Part shown: positions 53,059 through 63,020 of the stretch, one piece after another
Position numbering within the stretch: the stretch's first letter is position 1
Layout of the letters: each line of letters begins with the position of its first letter
Translations under genes and position numbers: made by a program
Notes under the pieces: generated by a model
What the model was told of the DNA's origin: nothing
Database searches by the model: none
Seen by the model: only the letters and a program-made list of their open reading frames with translations
From: Citrobacter braakii
GTDB taxonomy: Bacteria > Pseudomonadota > Gammaproteobacteria > Enterobacterales > Enterobacteriaceae
Assembly: GCF_002075345.1 (NCBI RefSeq)
Contig: NZ_NAEW01000007.1
Coordinates: forward strand, 248,001 to 312,000
Length of the DNA: 64,000 nucleotides
Reading direction: 5' to 3'

Positions 53059-54024
53059 ATGCGCATCGGACAATACCAGCTCAGAAATCGCCTGATCGCA
53101 GCACCTATGGCTGGCATCACTGACAGACCATTCAGGACGCTGTGCTATGAGATGGGAGCAGGATTGACGGTATCCGAGATGATGTCTTCTAACCCGCAGG
53201 TTTGGGAAAGTGACAAGTCTCGTTTACGGATGGTGCACGTTGATGAGCCAGGAATTCGCACGGTGCAAATTGCCGGTAGCGACCCTGTTGAGATGGCCGA
53301 TGCCGCACGTATTAACGTGGAAAGCGGCGCCCAGATTATTGATATCAATATGGGGTGTCCGGCTAAAAAAGTGAATCGCAAGCTCGCAGGTTCAGCCCTC
53401 TTGCAGTACCCGGATCTAGTGAAATCAATACTAACCGAGGTCGTCAATGCAGTGGACGTTCCTGTCACACTCAAGATTCGCACCGGCTGGGCTCCGGAAC
53501 ACCGTAACTGCGTAGAGATTGCCCAACTGGCTGAAGACTGTGGCATTCAGGCTCTGACCATTCATGGACGCACCCGCGCCTGTTTGTTCAATGGAGATGC
53601 TGAGTACGACAGTATTCGGGCAGTTAAGCAGAAAGTTTCCATTCCGATTATCGCGAATGGCGACATTACTGACCCGCATAAAGCCAGAGCTGTACTCGAC
53701 TATACGGGGGCGGATGCCCTGATGATAGGACGTGCAGCTCAGGGAAGACCCTGGATCTTTCGGGAAATCCAGCATTATCTGGACACTGGGGAGCTGCTGC
53801 CCCCGCTGCCTCTGGCAGAGGTGAAGCGCTTGCTTTGTGCGCACGTTCGGGAACTGCACGACTTTTATGGTCAGGCAAAAGGGTACCGAATTGCGCGTAA
53901 ACACGTATCCTGGTATCTCCAGGAACACGCTCCGGATGACCAGTTTCGGCGCACATTCAACGCCATTGAAGATTCCAGCGAACAGCTGGTGGCGTTGGAG
54001 GCATACTTCGAAAATTTTGCGTAA
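53059..54024 (+). CDS. dusB: tRNA-dihydrouridine synthase B
   Basis: FMN enzyme that reduces uridine in the D-loop of tRNAs. It has 321 residues. The N-terminal FMN motif [12 protein letters not shown] is near 15-26, the catalytic Cys100 is in [19 protein letters not shown], and the TIM barrel is followed by a helical tRNA-binding domain. It is the first gene of the dusB-fis operon, and its translation supports fis expression in E. coli. Confidence 0.98.
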   Translation: MRIGQYQLRNRLIAAPMAGITDRPFRTLCYEMGAGLTVSEMMSSNPQVWESDKSRLRMVHVDEPGIRTVQIAGSDPVEMADAARINVESGAQIIDINMGCPAKKVNRKLAGSALLQYPDLVKSILTEVVNAVDVPVTLKIRTGWAPEHRNCVEIAQLAEDCGIQALTIHGRTRACLFNGDAEYDSIRAVKQKVSIPIIANGDITDPHKARAVLDYTGADALMIGRAAQGRPWIFREIQHYLDTGELLPPLPLAEVKRLLCAHVRELHDFYGQAKGYRIARKHVSWYLQEHAPDDQFRRTFNAIEDSSEQLVALEAYFENFA

Positions 54025-54049
54025 ACAGAAATAAAGAGCTGACAGAACT

Positions 54050-54346
54050 ATGTTCGAACAACGCGTAAATTCTGACGTACTGACCGTTTCTACCGTTAAC
54101 TCTCAGGATCAGGTAACTCAAAAGCCCCTGCGTGACTCGGTTAAACAGGCACTGAAGAACTATTTTGCTCAATTGAATGGTCAGGATGTTAACGATCTCT
54201 ATGAGCTGGTACTGGCTGAAGTAGAACAGCCCCTGTTGGACATGGTGATGCAATACACCCGCGGTAACCAGACCCGTGCTGCCCTGATGATGGGCATCAA
54301 CCGTGGTACGCTGCGTAAAAAACTGAAAAAATACGGCATGAACTGA
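54050..54346 (+). CDS. fis: DNA-binding protein Fis
   Basis: Abundant nucleoid protein of growing cells that bends DNA and activates rRNA promoters. It has 98 residues, apparently identical in length and motif to E. coli Fis. The C-terminal helix-turn-helix is [20 protein letters not shown] (residues about 73-92). It follows dusB by 25 bp. Confidence 0.99.
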
Positions 54347-54371
54347 TACTAATCAGCGAAATGTTTGTTTT

Positions 54372-54407
54372 AAAAGGCGCTACTCGGCATGGGGAAGCGC
54401 CTTTTTT
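54372..54407 (+). terminator. Terminator of dusB-fis
   Basis: Ten-bp stem AAAAGGCGCT/AGCGCCTTTT with a 14-base loop followed by TTT, 25 bp after the fis stop. Confidence 0.88.
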
Positions 54408-54434
54408 ATTAACGTCACACGGGAGGCTTTGGCG

Positions 54435-55319
54435 ATGAACGCAAGATGTGAACCTGTCTATTTTGGCGATGAATCTAAAAAGATAATCCTGGGTGATGCT
54501 CTGACCGAACTGAAAAAGCTGCCGTCAGAAAGCGTCGATCTCATTTTCGCCGACCCACCTTATAACATCGGTAAAGACTTTGACGGGATGGTGGAATCCT
54601 GGGACGAAGAGGCATTTTTGGCATGGCTGTTTGAGTGCATTGACGAGTGCCATCGCATTCTCAAACCACACGGCACCATGTACATCATGAACAGTACGGA
54701 GAACATGCCGTACATAGATCTCAAATGCCGCCAGCTCTTTACCATCAAGAGCCGTATCGTGTGGTCATACGATAGCTCCGGGGTGCAGGCCAAAAATCAC
54801 TTTGGTTCGATGTATGAACCGCTTCTGATGATGGTAAAAGATCAGAAAAACTACACGTTTAATCGTGATGATATTTTGGTTGAAGCCAAAACGGGCGCTA
54901 AACGTGCACTGATAGACTACAGAAAGAACCCGCCCCAACCTTACAACCAGAAAAAAGTACCAGGCAATGTCTGGGAGTTTCCACGCGTTCGTTATCTGAT
55001 GGACGAATACGAAAATCACCCGACTCAAAAACCCAAAGCCCTCCTTGAACGCATCATTCTGGCTTCCTCCAGTCCAGATGACAGCGTGCTGGATCCGTTT
55101 GCCGGTAGCTTCACTACCGGTGCCACTGCCGTGGAATTAGGTCGCAAGTTTGTCGGGATTGAAATCAATGCCGAGTACGTAAAAATGGGGCTCAGAAGAA
55201 TGAGCATTGGTTCGCATTTTTCAGAGAATGAACTTGCAAAGGTGAAAAAGCGGAAGACAAAAAATCTGTCTAAAAAGAGTCGATTAACAGCAAAGAGCGG
55301 CGATCTTTCAGCAAAGTAA
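54435..55319 (+). CDS. yhdJ: DNA adenine-N6 methyltransferase YhdJ
   Basis: Orphan methyltransferase; the E. coli enzyme modifies the second A of ATGCAT. It has 294 residues and the beta-class order: catalytic motif IV ADPPYNIG (near 40) ahead of the AdoMet motif I DPFAGSFTTG (near 220). The C-terminus is lysine-rich. No restriction gene is adjacent. The ATG at 54435 has GGGAGG eight bases upstream; an in-frame TTG two codons earlier is less likely. Confidence 0.95.
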   Translation: MNARCEPVYFGDESKKIILGDALTELKKLPSESVDLIFADPPYNIGKDFDGMVESWDEEAFLAWLFECIDECHRILKPHGTMYIMNSTENMPYIDLKCRQLFTIKSRIVWSYDSSGVQAKNHFGSMYEPLLMMVKDQKNYTFNRDDILVEAKTGAKRALIDYRKNPPQPYNQKKVPGNVWEFPRVRYLMDEYENHPTQKPKALLERIILASSSPDDSVLDPFAGSFTTGATAVELGRKFVGIEINAEYVKMGLRRMSIGSHFSENELAKVKKRKTKNLSKKSRLTAKSGDLSAK

Positions 55320-55401
55320 AGGCATTGTAAGTCTGCTTTTCAGCTTGCAGATTTCGTGTATATTCCCTGCACGCTTGGGCATGAATACACAGGGTTTGGT
55401 A

Positions 55402-55566
55402 ATGATTCGCAAGTATTGGTGGCTGGTTGTTTTTGCGGTCTTCGTTTTTCTCTTTGATGCGCTGCTCATTCAGTGGATAGAGCTGATGACAACGGAGCAC
55501 GATAAGTGCCGGAATATGAATTCTGTGAACCCCCTCAAGCTGGTCAACTGCGTCGACCTCGAATAG
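55402..55566 (+). CDS. yhdU: Small membrane protein YhdU
   Basis: A 54-residue protein (DUF2556) with one hydrophobic helix (about 4-23: KYWWLVVFAVFVFLFDALLI) and a short polar tail with two cysteines (KCRNMNSVNPLKLVNC). Its function is unknown. The ATG at 55402 was chosen by comparison with the E. coli protein; a longer in-frame extension is rich in unlikely residues. It is convergent with acrS, 40 bp apart. Confidence 0.88.
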   Translation: MIRKYWWLVVFAVFVFLFDALLIQWIELMTTEHDKCRNMNSVNPLKLVNCVDLE

Positions 55567-55606
55567 CACGACGAAAAATACATCGACAGCCGTCAGGCCC
55601 TGGCGG

Positions 55607-56269
55607 CTAAAACTCCCCTGGCTGATTTTCACTCTGCATTAATTGCATTACACAGCCATCTGGGCTTAACATTTTTAATACGTTATCAACTAATACTGGT
55701 GCTTGCCCATACAAATCATAACTCACTGGATTCATTAACCAGTTTTTTATTATTCCGCTAAAGCTACCGTGCAGAATAATGATGATGACATCTAAATCCA
55801 GACTGGTAGCAATCAGATTTTCATCCACGCATTTTTGCAGTGAATCACGAATGCTTTGATGACTGAGACCTATTTTATCGCGAATGGTCTGTTCTGATAT
55901 CATATCGTTATGAAATTCACATTTATGATATAAAATTTGCATTAATGCCTGCTGGCGAGGATTCTGTACAATATATTGCAATCCCACTACAAACTTTTCA
56001 CGCAGTCGCTGTAAAGGATTATCCCCCCAACGACCAATAAGCTTATCCTGAATAAGATCGCGTAATGAAGGTTGTTGTAACCATAGCGCATTGAACAATT
56101 GCGTCTTATTTTCAAAATGCCAATAGAGCGCCCCCCGCGTCACGCTGGCGGCATCCGCAATGTCGTTTAACGTCGTATTGCTAACACCACGCACGGCAAA
56201 CTGCATAATCGCTGTTTCTATCAGGTGCTGTCGTGTTTTGAGGGCATCAGCTTTCGTTTTTCTGGCCAT
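55607..56269 (-). CDS. acrS: TetR-family repressor AcrS (EnvR)
   Basis: Local regulator of the acrEF pump; in E. coli it also represses acrAB. It has 220 residues: the N-terminal helix-turn-helix (about 10-55; TLNDIADAASVTRGALYWHF) and a TetR ligand domain. It is divergent from acrE with 413 bp between them, the usual repressor-pump layout. Confidence 0.94.
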   Translation of the reverse strand: MARKTKADALKTRQHLIETAIMQFAVRGVSNTTLNDIADAASVTRGALYWHFENKTQLFNALWLQQPSLRDLIQDKLIGRWGDNPLQRLREKFVVGLQYIVQNPRQQALMQILYHKCEFHNDMISEQTIRDKIGLSHQSIRDSLQKCVDENLIATSLDLDVIIIILHGSFSGIIKNWLMNPVSYDLYGQAPVLVDNVLKMLSPDGCVMQLMQSENQPGEF

Positions 56270-56682
56270 GGTTTCGACTGTCTGAGGTAAGGTAGAGAAT
56301 GATTAACTTTCTTATGTAATATTTGCTAAACGGAACAAATGTATCACTTAGCGTTTATTTAGACGAGTTCTAAAACGGTTAATTATGGACATTGCACACG
56401 AATAAACAAAACAAATAACAACCACCAATATATTCACCAACCAAATACTTATTTCAATATGTGTTTATGCGCATCATAGCATTACTATTAAAACCATAAT
56501 GAAACAACCGAAGATTAATCCTTTTTTGTTTTTACGTGCCGTGTATCGCGCCCATAAATAAGTATTGCTTACATCGCAAGCTAATAATTTGTAGGATAGC
56601 CAACCATTATTTTCACTTGTGCGCGTTATCGCCTCTGCGTTACCCGGTTAATAACGAGCGTTCGGTTTTTTAAGGAATAGAA
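56270..56682. promoter_or_regulatory. acrS-acrE divergent regulatory region
   Basis: 413 bp without a gene, strongly AT-rich (56290-56600). In E. coli H-NS silences acrEF through such sequence, which fits low basal expression here. I saw no convincing AcrR/AcrS-type palindrome and could not place the promoters. Confidence 0.5.
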
Positions 56683-57846
56683 ATGACGAAAAATGCCAGG
56701 TTTTCACTCCTGCCCTCATTCATCATCATGTCCGCTGTATTACTCGCCGGTTGTAACGATCAGGGAGAAACACAAGCTCACCCCGCAGAGCCGCAGGTGA
56801 CTGTCCATGTCGTCGAAAAGGCTCCTTTAGCCGTGACGACCGAATTACCAGGGCGCACAACAGCATTTCGTATTGCTGAAGTCCGTCCTCAGGTCAGCGG
56901 GATTGTACTTAAACGGAATTTTACCGAGGGAAGCGATGTTGAAGCCGGTCAGTCGCTTTATCAGATCGATCCTGCGACTTACCAGGCTGACTACGACAGC
57001 GCCAAAGGCGAACTGGCAAAGAGTGAAGCGGCAGCAGCTATAGCACATTTAACGGTAAAACGTTATGTCCCGCTGGTTGGCACTAAGTACATCAGCCAGC
57101 AAGAGTACGATCAGGCCATTGCTGATGCTCGCCAGGCCAATGCCTCCGTTATCGCGGCAAAAGCGGCGGTCGAAAGCGCTCGTATCAACCTGGCCTACAC
57201 CAAAGTGACATCGCCCATTAGCGGACGTATCGGTAAATCTAACGTCACCGAAGGCGCATTAGTCACGAATGGCCAGGCAACTGAGCTTGCTACCGTGCAA
57301 CAACTTGATCCTATTTACGTCGACGTAACACAGTCCAGTAATGACTTTATGCGCCTTAAACAGTCCGTTGAGCAAGGGAGCCTGCATAAAGACAGCGCCA
57401 GCAGTACCGTCGAACTGGTGATGGAAAATGGTCAGTCGTACCCGCTGAAAGGTGCGTTGCAGTTCTCTGATGTCACCGTTGATGAAAGTACCGGATCCAT
57501 CACCCTCAGGGCCGAATTCCCTAACCCACAGCACACGCTGCTGCCGGGCATGTTTGTGCGTGCTCGTATTGATGAAGGCGTCCAGCCGAATGCCATTCTC
57601 GTTCCCCAACAAGGGGTAACGCGTACGCCACGCGGCGATGCAACGGTGATGGTTGTCAATGACAAGAGTCAGGTCGAGGCTCGCACCGTCGTTGCTACTC
57701 AGGCGATAGGTGATAAGTGGTTAATCAGCGAGGGCTTACAGCCTGGCGATAAGGTTATCGTCAGCGGATTGCAGAAAGCGCGTCCCGGCGTAAAGGTTAA
57801 AGCAACCACCGATACCGAAACTCCAGCCGCAAAAACTGCGCAATAA
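56683..57846 (+). CDS. acrE: Multidrug efflux periplasmic adaptor AcrE
   Basis: Membrane fusion protein of the AcrEF-TolC pump. It has 387 residues: a lipoprotein signal (about 1-24) with lipobox LLAGC (Cys24), lipoyl halves near 60-75 (VRPQVSGIVLKRNFTEGSDV) and 175-205, an alpha-helical hairpin (about 100-170) and a beta-barrel domain. AAGGAATAG precedes the ATG. acrF follows after 11 bp. Confidence 0.96.
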   Translation: MTKNARFSLLPSFIIMSAVLLAGCNDQGETQAHPAEPQVTVHVVEKAPLAVTTELPGRTTAFRIAEVRPQVSGIVLKRNFTEGSDVEAGQSLYQIDPATYQADYDSAKGELAKSEAAAAIAHLTVKRYVPLVGTKYISQQEYDQAIADARQANASVIAAKAAVESARINLAYTKVTSPISGRIGKSNVTEGALVTNGQATELATVQQLDPIYVDVTQSSNDFMRLKQSVEQGSLHKDSASSTVELVMENGQSYPLKGALQFSDVTVDESTGSITLRAEFPNPQHTLLPGMFVRARIDEGVQPNAILVPQQGVTRTPRGDATVMVVNDKSQVEARTVVATQAIGDKWLISEGLQPGDKVIVSGLQKARPGVKVKATTDTETPAAKTAQ

Positions 57847-57857
57847 GGTAACCGGAC

Positions 57858-60800
57858 ATGGCTAACTTTTTTATCAATCGCCCTATTTTTGCCTGGGTTC
57901 TGGCCATCATTCTGATGATGGCAGGGGCTCTGGCAATCATGCAACTGCCCGTTGCACAGTATCCGACCATTGCACCTCCTGCGGTCGCTATTTCTGCCAC
58001 CTACCCAGGTGCGGATGCGCAGACAGTACAAGACACGGTTACGCAGGTTATTGAACAGAATATGAACGGTATCGATAACCTGATGTATATGTCCTCCACC
58101 AGCGATTCCTCCGGGAGCGTCACCATTACTCTGACTTTCGAGTCGGGTACTGACCCGGATATCGCACAGGTCCAGGTGCAAAACAAATTACAGTTAGCGA
58201 TGCCCTTACTGCCACAGGAAGTACAGCAGCAGGGGATCAGCGTCGAGAAATCCAGTAGCGGTTTCCTGATGGTGGCGGGTTTTGTCTCCGATAATAACAA
58301 TCTGACGCAGGATGATATTTCCGACTATGTGGCGTCTAACGTTAAAGACGCAATAAGCCGAACAGCCGGTGTCGGCGATGTCCAGATGTTTGGTGCACAG
58401 TACGCAATGCGCATCTGGCTCGACAGCAACGCAATGAACAAATATCAGTTGACTCCTCTGGACGTTATCAATCAACTGAGAACGCAAAACAATCAGATTG
58501 CCGCAGGCCAACTGGGAGGCGCACCATCCGTCCAGGGTCAACAACTTAATGCCTCCATTATTGCTCAGACACGCCTGAAAACGCCGGAAGAGTTTGGCCG
58601 CATAACGCTGAAGGTGGGCCAGGATGGTTCAATGGTTCACCTCAGAGATGTAGCCCGCATCGAACTCGGCGGCGAAAACTATAACATGGTGACGAAAATT
58701 AATGGTCAGCCTGCAACAGGCCTGGGCATTAAGCTGGCGACCGGTGCAAACGCGCTGGATACTGCCGCAGGCGTCAAAGCAAAGCTGGCTGAGTTACAAC
58801 CTTTCTTCCCGCAAGGTTTGCAAGTGGTTTACCCCTATGACACTACACCATTTGTAAAAATCTCGATTAACGAGGTGGTGAAAACGCTGTTTGAAGCCAT
58901 CATCCTCGTCTTCCTGGTGATGTACCTGTTCCTGCAAAATCTGCGCGCCACGCTGATTCCAACTATCGCAGTGCCTGTCGTGCTGTTGGGAACATTCGCG
59001 ATCCTCGCCGCATTCGGATTCTCCATCAACACGCTAACGATGTTCGGAATGGTGCTGGCCATCGGCCTGCTGGTCGATGACGCCATCGTGGTAGTAGAAA
59101 ACGTCGAACGCGTCATGGCGGAAGAGAAACTGCCGCCCAAAGAGGCGACGCAGAAATCCATGGTCCAGATCCAGGGCGCACTGGTCGGGATCGCGATGGT
59201 GCTCTCGGCGGTATTTATCCCCATGGCGTTCTTTGGCGGCTCGACCGGCGCCATTTACCGCCAGTTCTCTCTGACCATTGTTTCAGCGATGGCGCTTTCT
59301 GTTCTGGTCGCCCTCATTCTTACGCCAGCGCTTTGTGCAACGCTGCTAAAACCCGTTTCCGCCGGACATGTTGAAAAGAAAGGCGGTTTTTTCGGATGGT
59401 TTAACGCCCTGTTCGATAAAAGCGTCGGGCATTACAGCAATAGTATCAGCGGTATTCTGCGCAAAACCGGACGCTACTTGTTGCTATATGTTCTTATCGT
59501 CGGCGGAATGGCTGTTCTGTTTTTACGCCTCCCTACCTCCTTCTTGCCCGAAGAGGATCAGGGGGTCTTTATGACAATGGTGCAACTTCCTGCCGGTGCG
59601 ACACAGACGCGCACACAGCAGGTGCTGGATCAGATTCAGAATTACTACCTGAACCAGGAAAAAGCGAACGTAAAATCGGTGTTCACCGTTAATGGCTTCA
59701 GCTTTAGCGGCCAGGGACAGAACTCCGGTATCGTCTTTATTAGCCTCAAACCATGGGAAGAGCGTTCGGGCGATGAAAACGGCGTGACGGCTATTGTTGA
59801 ACGCGCGACCAGGGCGTTCAGCCAGATCAAAGATGGACTGGTGTTCCCGTTCAATATGCCTGCCATTCTTGAACTGGGTACCGCGACCGGCTTTGATTTT
59901 CAGTTAATTGATCAGGCTAACCTCGGTCATACAGAACTGACGAAAGCCCGGAACCAGTTGCTGGGTATGGTGAGAGAACATCCAGATTTGCTGGTGCGCG
60001 TGCGCCCTAACGGTCTGGAAGATACCCCACAATTTAAGCTGGATATTGATCAGGAAAAAGCCCAGGCATTAGGCGTAAGTCTGTCGGATATAAACCAAAC
60101 GATTTCCACGGCCCTTGGCGGCACCTATGTGAACGATTTTATCGATCATGGCCGAGTGAAAAAGGTATACGTTCAGGCTGACGCGCCGTTCCGTATGTTA
60201 CCCAATGACATCAACAATCTCTACGTACGTAGTGGGAATGGTGAAATGGTGCCATTCTCTGCGTTCAGTTCGTCGCATTGGATTTATGGTTCACCCCGCC
60301 TGGAGCGTTACAACGGTATGCCATCAATGGAAATACTGGGAGAGGCCGCGCCGGGTCGAAGCACCGGTGAAGCCATGGCGCTCATGGAAAACCTGGCAGC
60401 ACAGCTGCCAACCGGTATCGGCTATGACTGGACGGGGATGTCATATCAGGAACGGCTCTCCGGCAATCAGGCACCTGCGTTATACGCTATTTCGTTAATC
60501 GTCGTCTTCCTGTGTCTCGCCGCATTGTATGAGAGCTGGTCTATTCCATTTTCAGTCATGTTGGTTGTACCGCTCGGCGTGGTCGGTGCGCTTCTGGCGG
60601 CGTCCATACGCGGTCTGAATAACGACGTTTACTTCCAGGTAGGTCTGCTGACTACCATCGGTCTTTCCGCCAAAAACGCTATCCTTATCGTGGAGTTTGC
60701 CAAAGACCTGATGGATAAAGAAGGTAAAGGGTTGATTGAAGCCACACTGGAGGCGTCACGCATGCGTCTTCGTCCAATCCTGATGACATCTCTGGCGTTT

Positions 60801-60971
60801 ATTCTGGGGGTTATGCCTCTGGTTATCAGCCACGGAGCAGGTAGCGGGGCGCAGAATGCGGTTGGTACAGGCGTAATGGGAGGCATGCTGACCGCGACAT
60901 TGTTGGCAATCTTCTTCGTCCCCGTCTTCTTCGTTGTCGTCAGACGCCGTTTTAGTCGGCGCAACGTTTAA
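57858..60971 (+). CDS. acrF: RND multidrug efflux transporter AcrF
   Basis: Proton-driven inner-membrane pump of the HAE-1 RND family. It has 1037 residues with 12 membrane segments and two large periplasmic loops. Proton-relay aspartates 407 and 408 are in [14 protein letters not shown], and the relay lysine is in [13 protein letters not shown] near 940. The length and the pairing with acrE and acrS distinguish it from AcrB, which sits with acrA and acrR. Confidence 0.97.
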   Translation: MANFFINRPIFAWVLAIILMMAGALAIMQLPVAQYPTIAPPAVAISATYPGADAQTVQDTVTQVIEQNMNGIDNLMYMSSTSDSSGSVTITLTFESGTDPDIAQVQVQNKLQLAMPLLPQEVQQQGISVEKSSSGFLMVAGFVSDNNNLTQDDISDYVASNVKDAISRTAGVGDVQMFGAQYAMRIWLDSNAMNKYQLTPLDVINQLRTQNNQIAAGQLGGAPSVQGQQLNASIIAQTRLKTPEEFGRITLKVGQDGSMVHLRDVARIELGGENYNMVTKINGQPATGLGIKLATGANALDTAAGVKAKLAELQPFFPQGLQVVYPYDTTPFVKISINEVVKTLFEAIILVFLVMYLFLQNLRATLIPTIAVPVVLLGTFAILAAFGFSINTLTMFGMVLAIGLLVDDAIVVVENVERVMAEEKLPPKEATQKSMVQIQGALVGIAMVLSAVFIPMAFFGGSTGAIYRQFSLTIVSAMALSVLVALILTPALCATLLKPVSAGHVEKKGGFFGWFNALFDKSVGHYSNSISGILRKTGRYLLLYVLIVGGMAVLFLRLPTSFLPEEDQGVFMTMVQLPAGATQTRTQQVLDQIQNYYLNQEKANVKSVFTVNGFSFSGQGQNSGIVFISLKPWEERSGDENGVTAIVERATRAFSQIKDGLVFPFNMPAILELGTATGFDFQLIDQANLGHTELTKARNQLLGMVREHPDLLVRVRPNGLEDTPQFKLDIDQEKAQALGVSLSDINQTISTALGGTYVNDFIDHGRVKKVYVQADAPFRMLPNDINNLYVRSGNGEMVPFSAFSSSHWIYGSPRLERYNGMPSMEILGEAAPGRSTGEAMALMENLAAQLPTGIGYDWTGMSYQERLSGNQAPALYAISLIVVFLCLAALYESWSIPFSVMLVVPLGVVGALLAASIRGLNNDVYFQVGLLTTIGLSAKNAILIVEFAKDLMDKEGKGLIEATLEASRMRLRPILMTSLAFILGVMPLVISHGAGSGAQNAVGTGVMGGMLTATLLAIFFVPVFFVVVRRRFSRRNV

Positions 60972-60981
60972 TTTGTAAAAT

Positions 60982-61006
60982 AAAGGCGTCTTAGGACGCC
61001 TTTTTA
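60982..61006 (+). terminator. Terminator of acrEF
   Basis: Nine-bp stem AAAGGCGTC/GACGCCTTT with a TTAG loop and a T-run, 10 bp after the acrF stop. Confidence 0.92.
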
Positions 61007-61243
61007 ACCCAAGATGCCCCTCTTTATTTATTAATAAGATAGCCATTTATTTCTGATAAACCCTTCCTGAAAAACTCGCCAGTCACCTTTCTTTTTATCC
61101 ATTATTTTTACAATCCACATGAATTGAGAGTATTCCTCATGTCAGTATTTTTTTAAGAAGTGGTAAAATAATCGCCGAGTTCGCAGATGGCTTAGCGTTT
61201 GTCTTTGCTCAATTAGCGAAACGCTTATTTTTGAGGTAACACC

Positions 61244-61465
61244 ATGAAAAGATTAATATCCGTTGCATTGCTTACCGTATTCCTGGCCGGCTGTGCACAC
61301 GATTCTCCTTGCGTACCTGTATACGACGATCAGGGGCGCCTGGTTCATACCAATACCTGTATGAAAGGCACCACGCAGGATAACTGGGAAACAGCCGGAG
61401 CCATCGCCGGTGGCGCAGCAGCCGTTGCCGGGCTGACGCTTGGGATAGTCGCCCTGACCAAATAA
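61244..61465 (+). CDS. yhdV: Small lipoprotein YhdV
   Basis: A 73-residue lipoprotein of unknown function. The lipobox FLAGC puts the acylated cysteine at residue 17. Three further cysteines and a C-terminal glycine/alanine-rich hydrophobic stretch (GAIAGGAAAVAGLTLGIVAL) follow. GAGG upstream of the ATG is the ribosome binding site, and a strong terminator ends the unit. Confidence 0.92.
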   Translation: MKRLISVALLTVFLAGCAHDSPCVPVYDDQGRLVHTNTCMKGTTQDNWETAGAIAGGAAAVAGLTLGIVALTK

Positions 61466-61473
61466 ATCTTCTT

Positions 61474-61500
61474 AAAAGCGCGGTGGGTACCGCGCTTTTT
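61474..61500 (+). terminator. Terminator of yhdV
   Basis: Eleven-bp stem AAAAGCGCGGT/ACCGCGCTTTT with a GGGT loop and a T-run. Confidence 0.93.
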
Positions 61501-61714
61501 GCAATAAGAATTAAATCTTCATATAAGACAAAACGTTGGTATATAGCACTCAACGTATAATGAAATTATTATAGATTTTCCTCACATATCCACGATTTGA
61601 AATTAGCATTTTTTCAGTTCTTCGTAACAGCGCGCTTTCTTTTCATTATTCTCACGTCATCAATATTAACGTACGAAATCGTTATCACGCGTCCGGTTTG
61701 ATTTTTAAATTTTT

Positions 61715-61761
61715 TGCGCCGAAATGTGGCTTACGTTTCAATTTTGCACCACTTCAGGGCG
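61715..61761. promoter_or_regulatory. Possible tandem NtrC enhancer sites
   Basis: TGCGCCGAAATGTGGCT (61715-61731) and TGCACCACTTCAGGGCG (61745-61761) each match the conserved left half of the NtrC dyad (TGCACC) well and the right half poorly. They are 30 bp apart, about three helical turns, and centred about 100 and 130 bp before the predicted start, like the glnA enhancers. Confidence 0.4.
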
Positions 61762-61822
61762 CTGCATTTATTTTTTCCTGTCTACACTCTGGATATTGCG
61801 TCGAATAATCGTGCGCAAAAAC

Positions 61823-61839
61823 CTGGCACTACCTTTGCT
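61823..61839 (+). promoter_or_regulatory. Sigma-54 promoter of yhdW
   Basis: CTGGCAC-N5-TTGCT has the invariant GG (61825-61826) and GC (61837-61838) exactly 10 bases apart and matches YTGGCACGNNNNTTGCW at all but one defined position. Transcription should start near 61850. In E. coli yhdWXYZ belongs to the nitrogen-limitation (NtrC) regulon. Confidence 0.85.
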
Positions 61840-61925
61840 TAAAAGAGTATGGCCATAGCCACAGACAGGTAAAAGACGTTTTCAGAACGTTTCCATAACA
61901 ATAATTCCTCCACACAGGATGCTCT

Positions 61926-62951
61926 ATGAAAAAGATGATAATAGCCAGCCTGGCTGCGGCCGGCGTGCTGCTTGCGGTTGCAAATCAGGCACATGCCGGC
62001 GCAACACTTGATGCCGTAAAGAAAAAAGGTTTTGTGCAGTGTGGGATCAGTGACGGGTTGCCTGGCTTTTCTTATGCCGATGCAAGCGGTAAGTTCTCAG
62101 GAATTGATGTCGACGTATGTCGTGGCGTTGCCTCCGCCGTATTTGGCGATGATAGCAAAGTAAAATATACCCCGCTCACCGCCAAGGAACGCTTTACCGC
62201 ACTACAATCAGGTGAAGTCGACATGCTCTCTCGTAATACCACCTGGACCTCCTCTCGTGACGCAGGAATGGGAATGTCTTTCACTGGCGTAACGTATTAC
62301 GACGGCATTGGTTTTCTTACCCACAATAAAGCGGGTCTCAAGAGTGCTAAAGAGCTGGATGGCGCAACGGTTTGTATCCAGGCAGGAACAGATACCGAAC
62401 TGAACGTGGCTGACTACTTTAAAGCCAACAACATGAAGTACACCCCTGTCACCTTTGACCGCTCGGATGAATCAGCTAAAGCTCTGGAATCTGGACGCTG
62501 CGACACGCTGGCTTCCGACCAGTCTCAGTTGTACGCCCTGCGAATCAAGCTGAGTAATCCTGCGGAGTGGATTGTCCTGCCAGAAGTTATTTCTAAAGAA
62601 CCGCTGGGACCTGTCGTACGTCGTGGGGACGATGAGTGGTTCTCCATTGTTCGCTGGACGCTGTTCGCCATGCTGAATGCGGAAGAAATGGGCGTTAACT
62701 CGAAAAATGTCGATGAAAAAGCGGCTAATCCTGCAACGCCAGATATGGCGCACCTGTTAGGCAAAGAAGGGGACTATGGCAAGGATCTGAAGCTTGATAA
62801 CAAATGGGCTTACAACATTATCAAGCAGGTAGGTAACTACTCGGAGATCTTTGAGCGTAACGTGGGATCGGAAAGCCCACTGAAGATCAAACGTGGACAG
62901 AACAACCTCTGGAATAACGGTGGCATTCAATATGCGCCACCGGTGCGCTAA
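61926..62951 (+). CDS. yhdW: Amino-acid ABC transporter periplasmic binding protein YhdW
   Basis: Solute-binding protein of the general L-amino acid (AapJ/BztA) type. It has 341 residues: a signal peptide (about 1-24, cleavage after AHA) and a family 3 binding domain with KKGFVQCGISDGLPGFSYAD near 33-52, SRNTTWTSSRDAG near 101-113 and CIQAGTDTELNVADYF near 150. The gene is intact; the E. coli K-12 copy is, as I recall, listed as a pseudogene. AGGATG-type ribosome binding site (ACACAGGATGCTCT) precedes the ATG. Confidence 0.94.
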   Translation: MKKMIIASLAAAGVLLAVANQAHAGATLDAVKKKGFVQCGISDGLPGFSYADASGKFSGIDVDVCRGVASAVFGDDSKVKYTPLTAKERFTALQSGEVDMLSRNTTWTSSRDAGMGMSFTGVTYYDGIGFLTHNKAGLKSAKELDGATVCIQAGTDTELNVADYFKANNMKYTPVTFDRSDESAKALESGRCDTLASDQSQLYALRIKLSNPAEWIVLPEVISKEPLGPVVRRGDDEWFSIVRWTLFAMLNAEEMGVNSKNVDEKAANPATPDMAHLLGKEGDYGKDLKLDNKWAYNIIKQVGNYSEIFERNVGSESPLKIKRGQNNLWNNGGIQYAPPVR

Positions 62952-63020
62952 TGCGTAGTGATGTAACGGGCGCCGCGACTGCGGCGCTCAGTCCAGAGTC
63001 ATAGTTACCGAGGTTTTCTT

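Larger units (their letters stand above)
61466..61925 (+). promoter_or_regulatory. yhdV-yhdW intergenic region
   Basis: 460 bp without a gene. After the yhdV terminator it is AT-rich, then contains two possible NtrC sites (61715-61761) and a clear sigma-54 promoter (61823-61839) with a leader of about 75 bases to yhdW. Confidence 0.7.
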
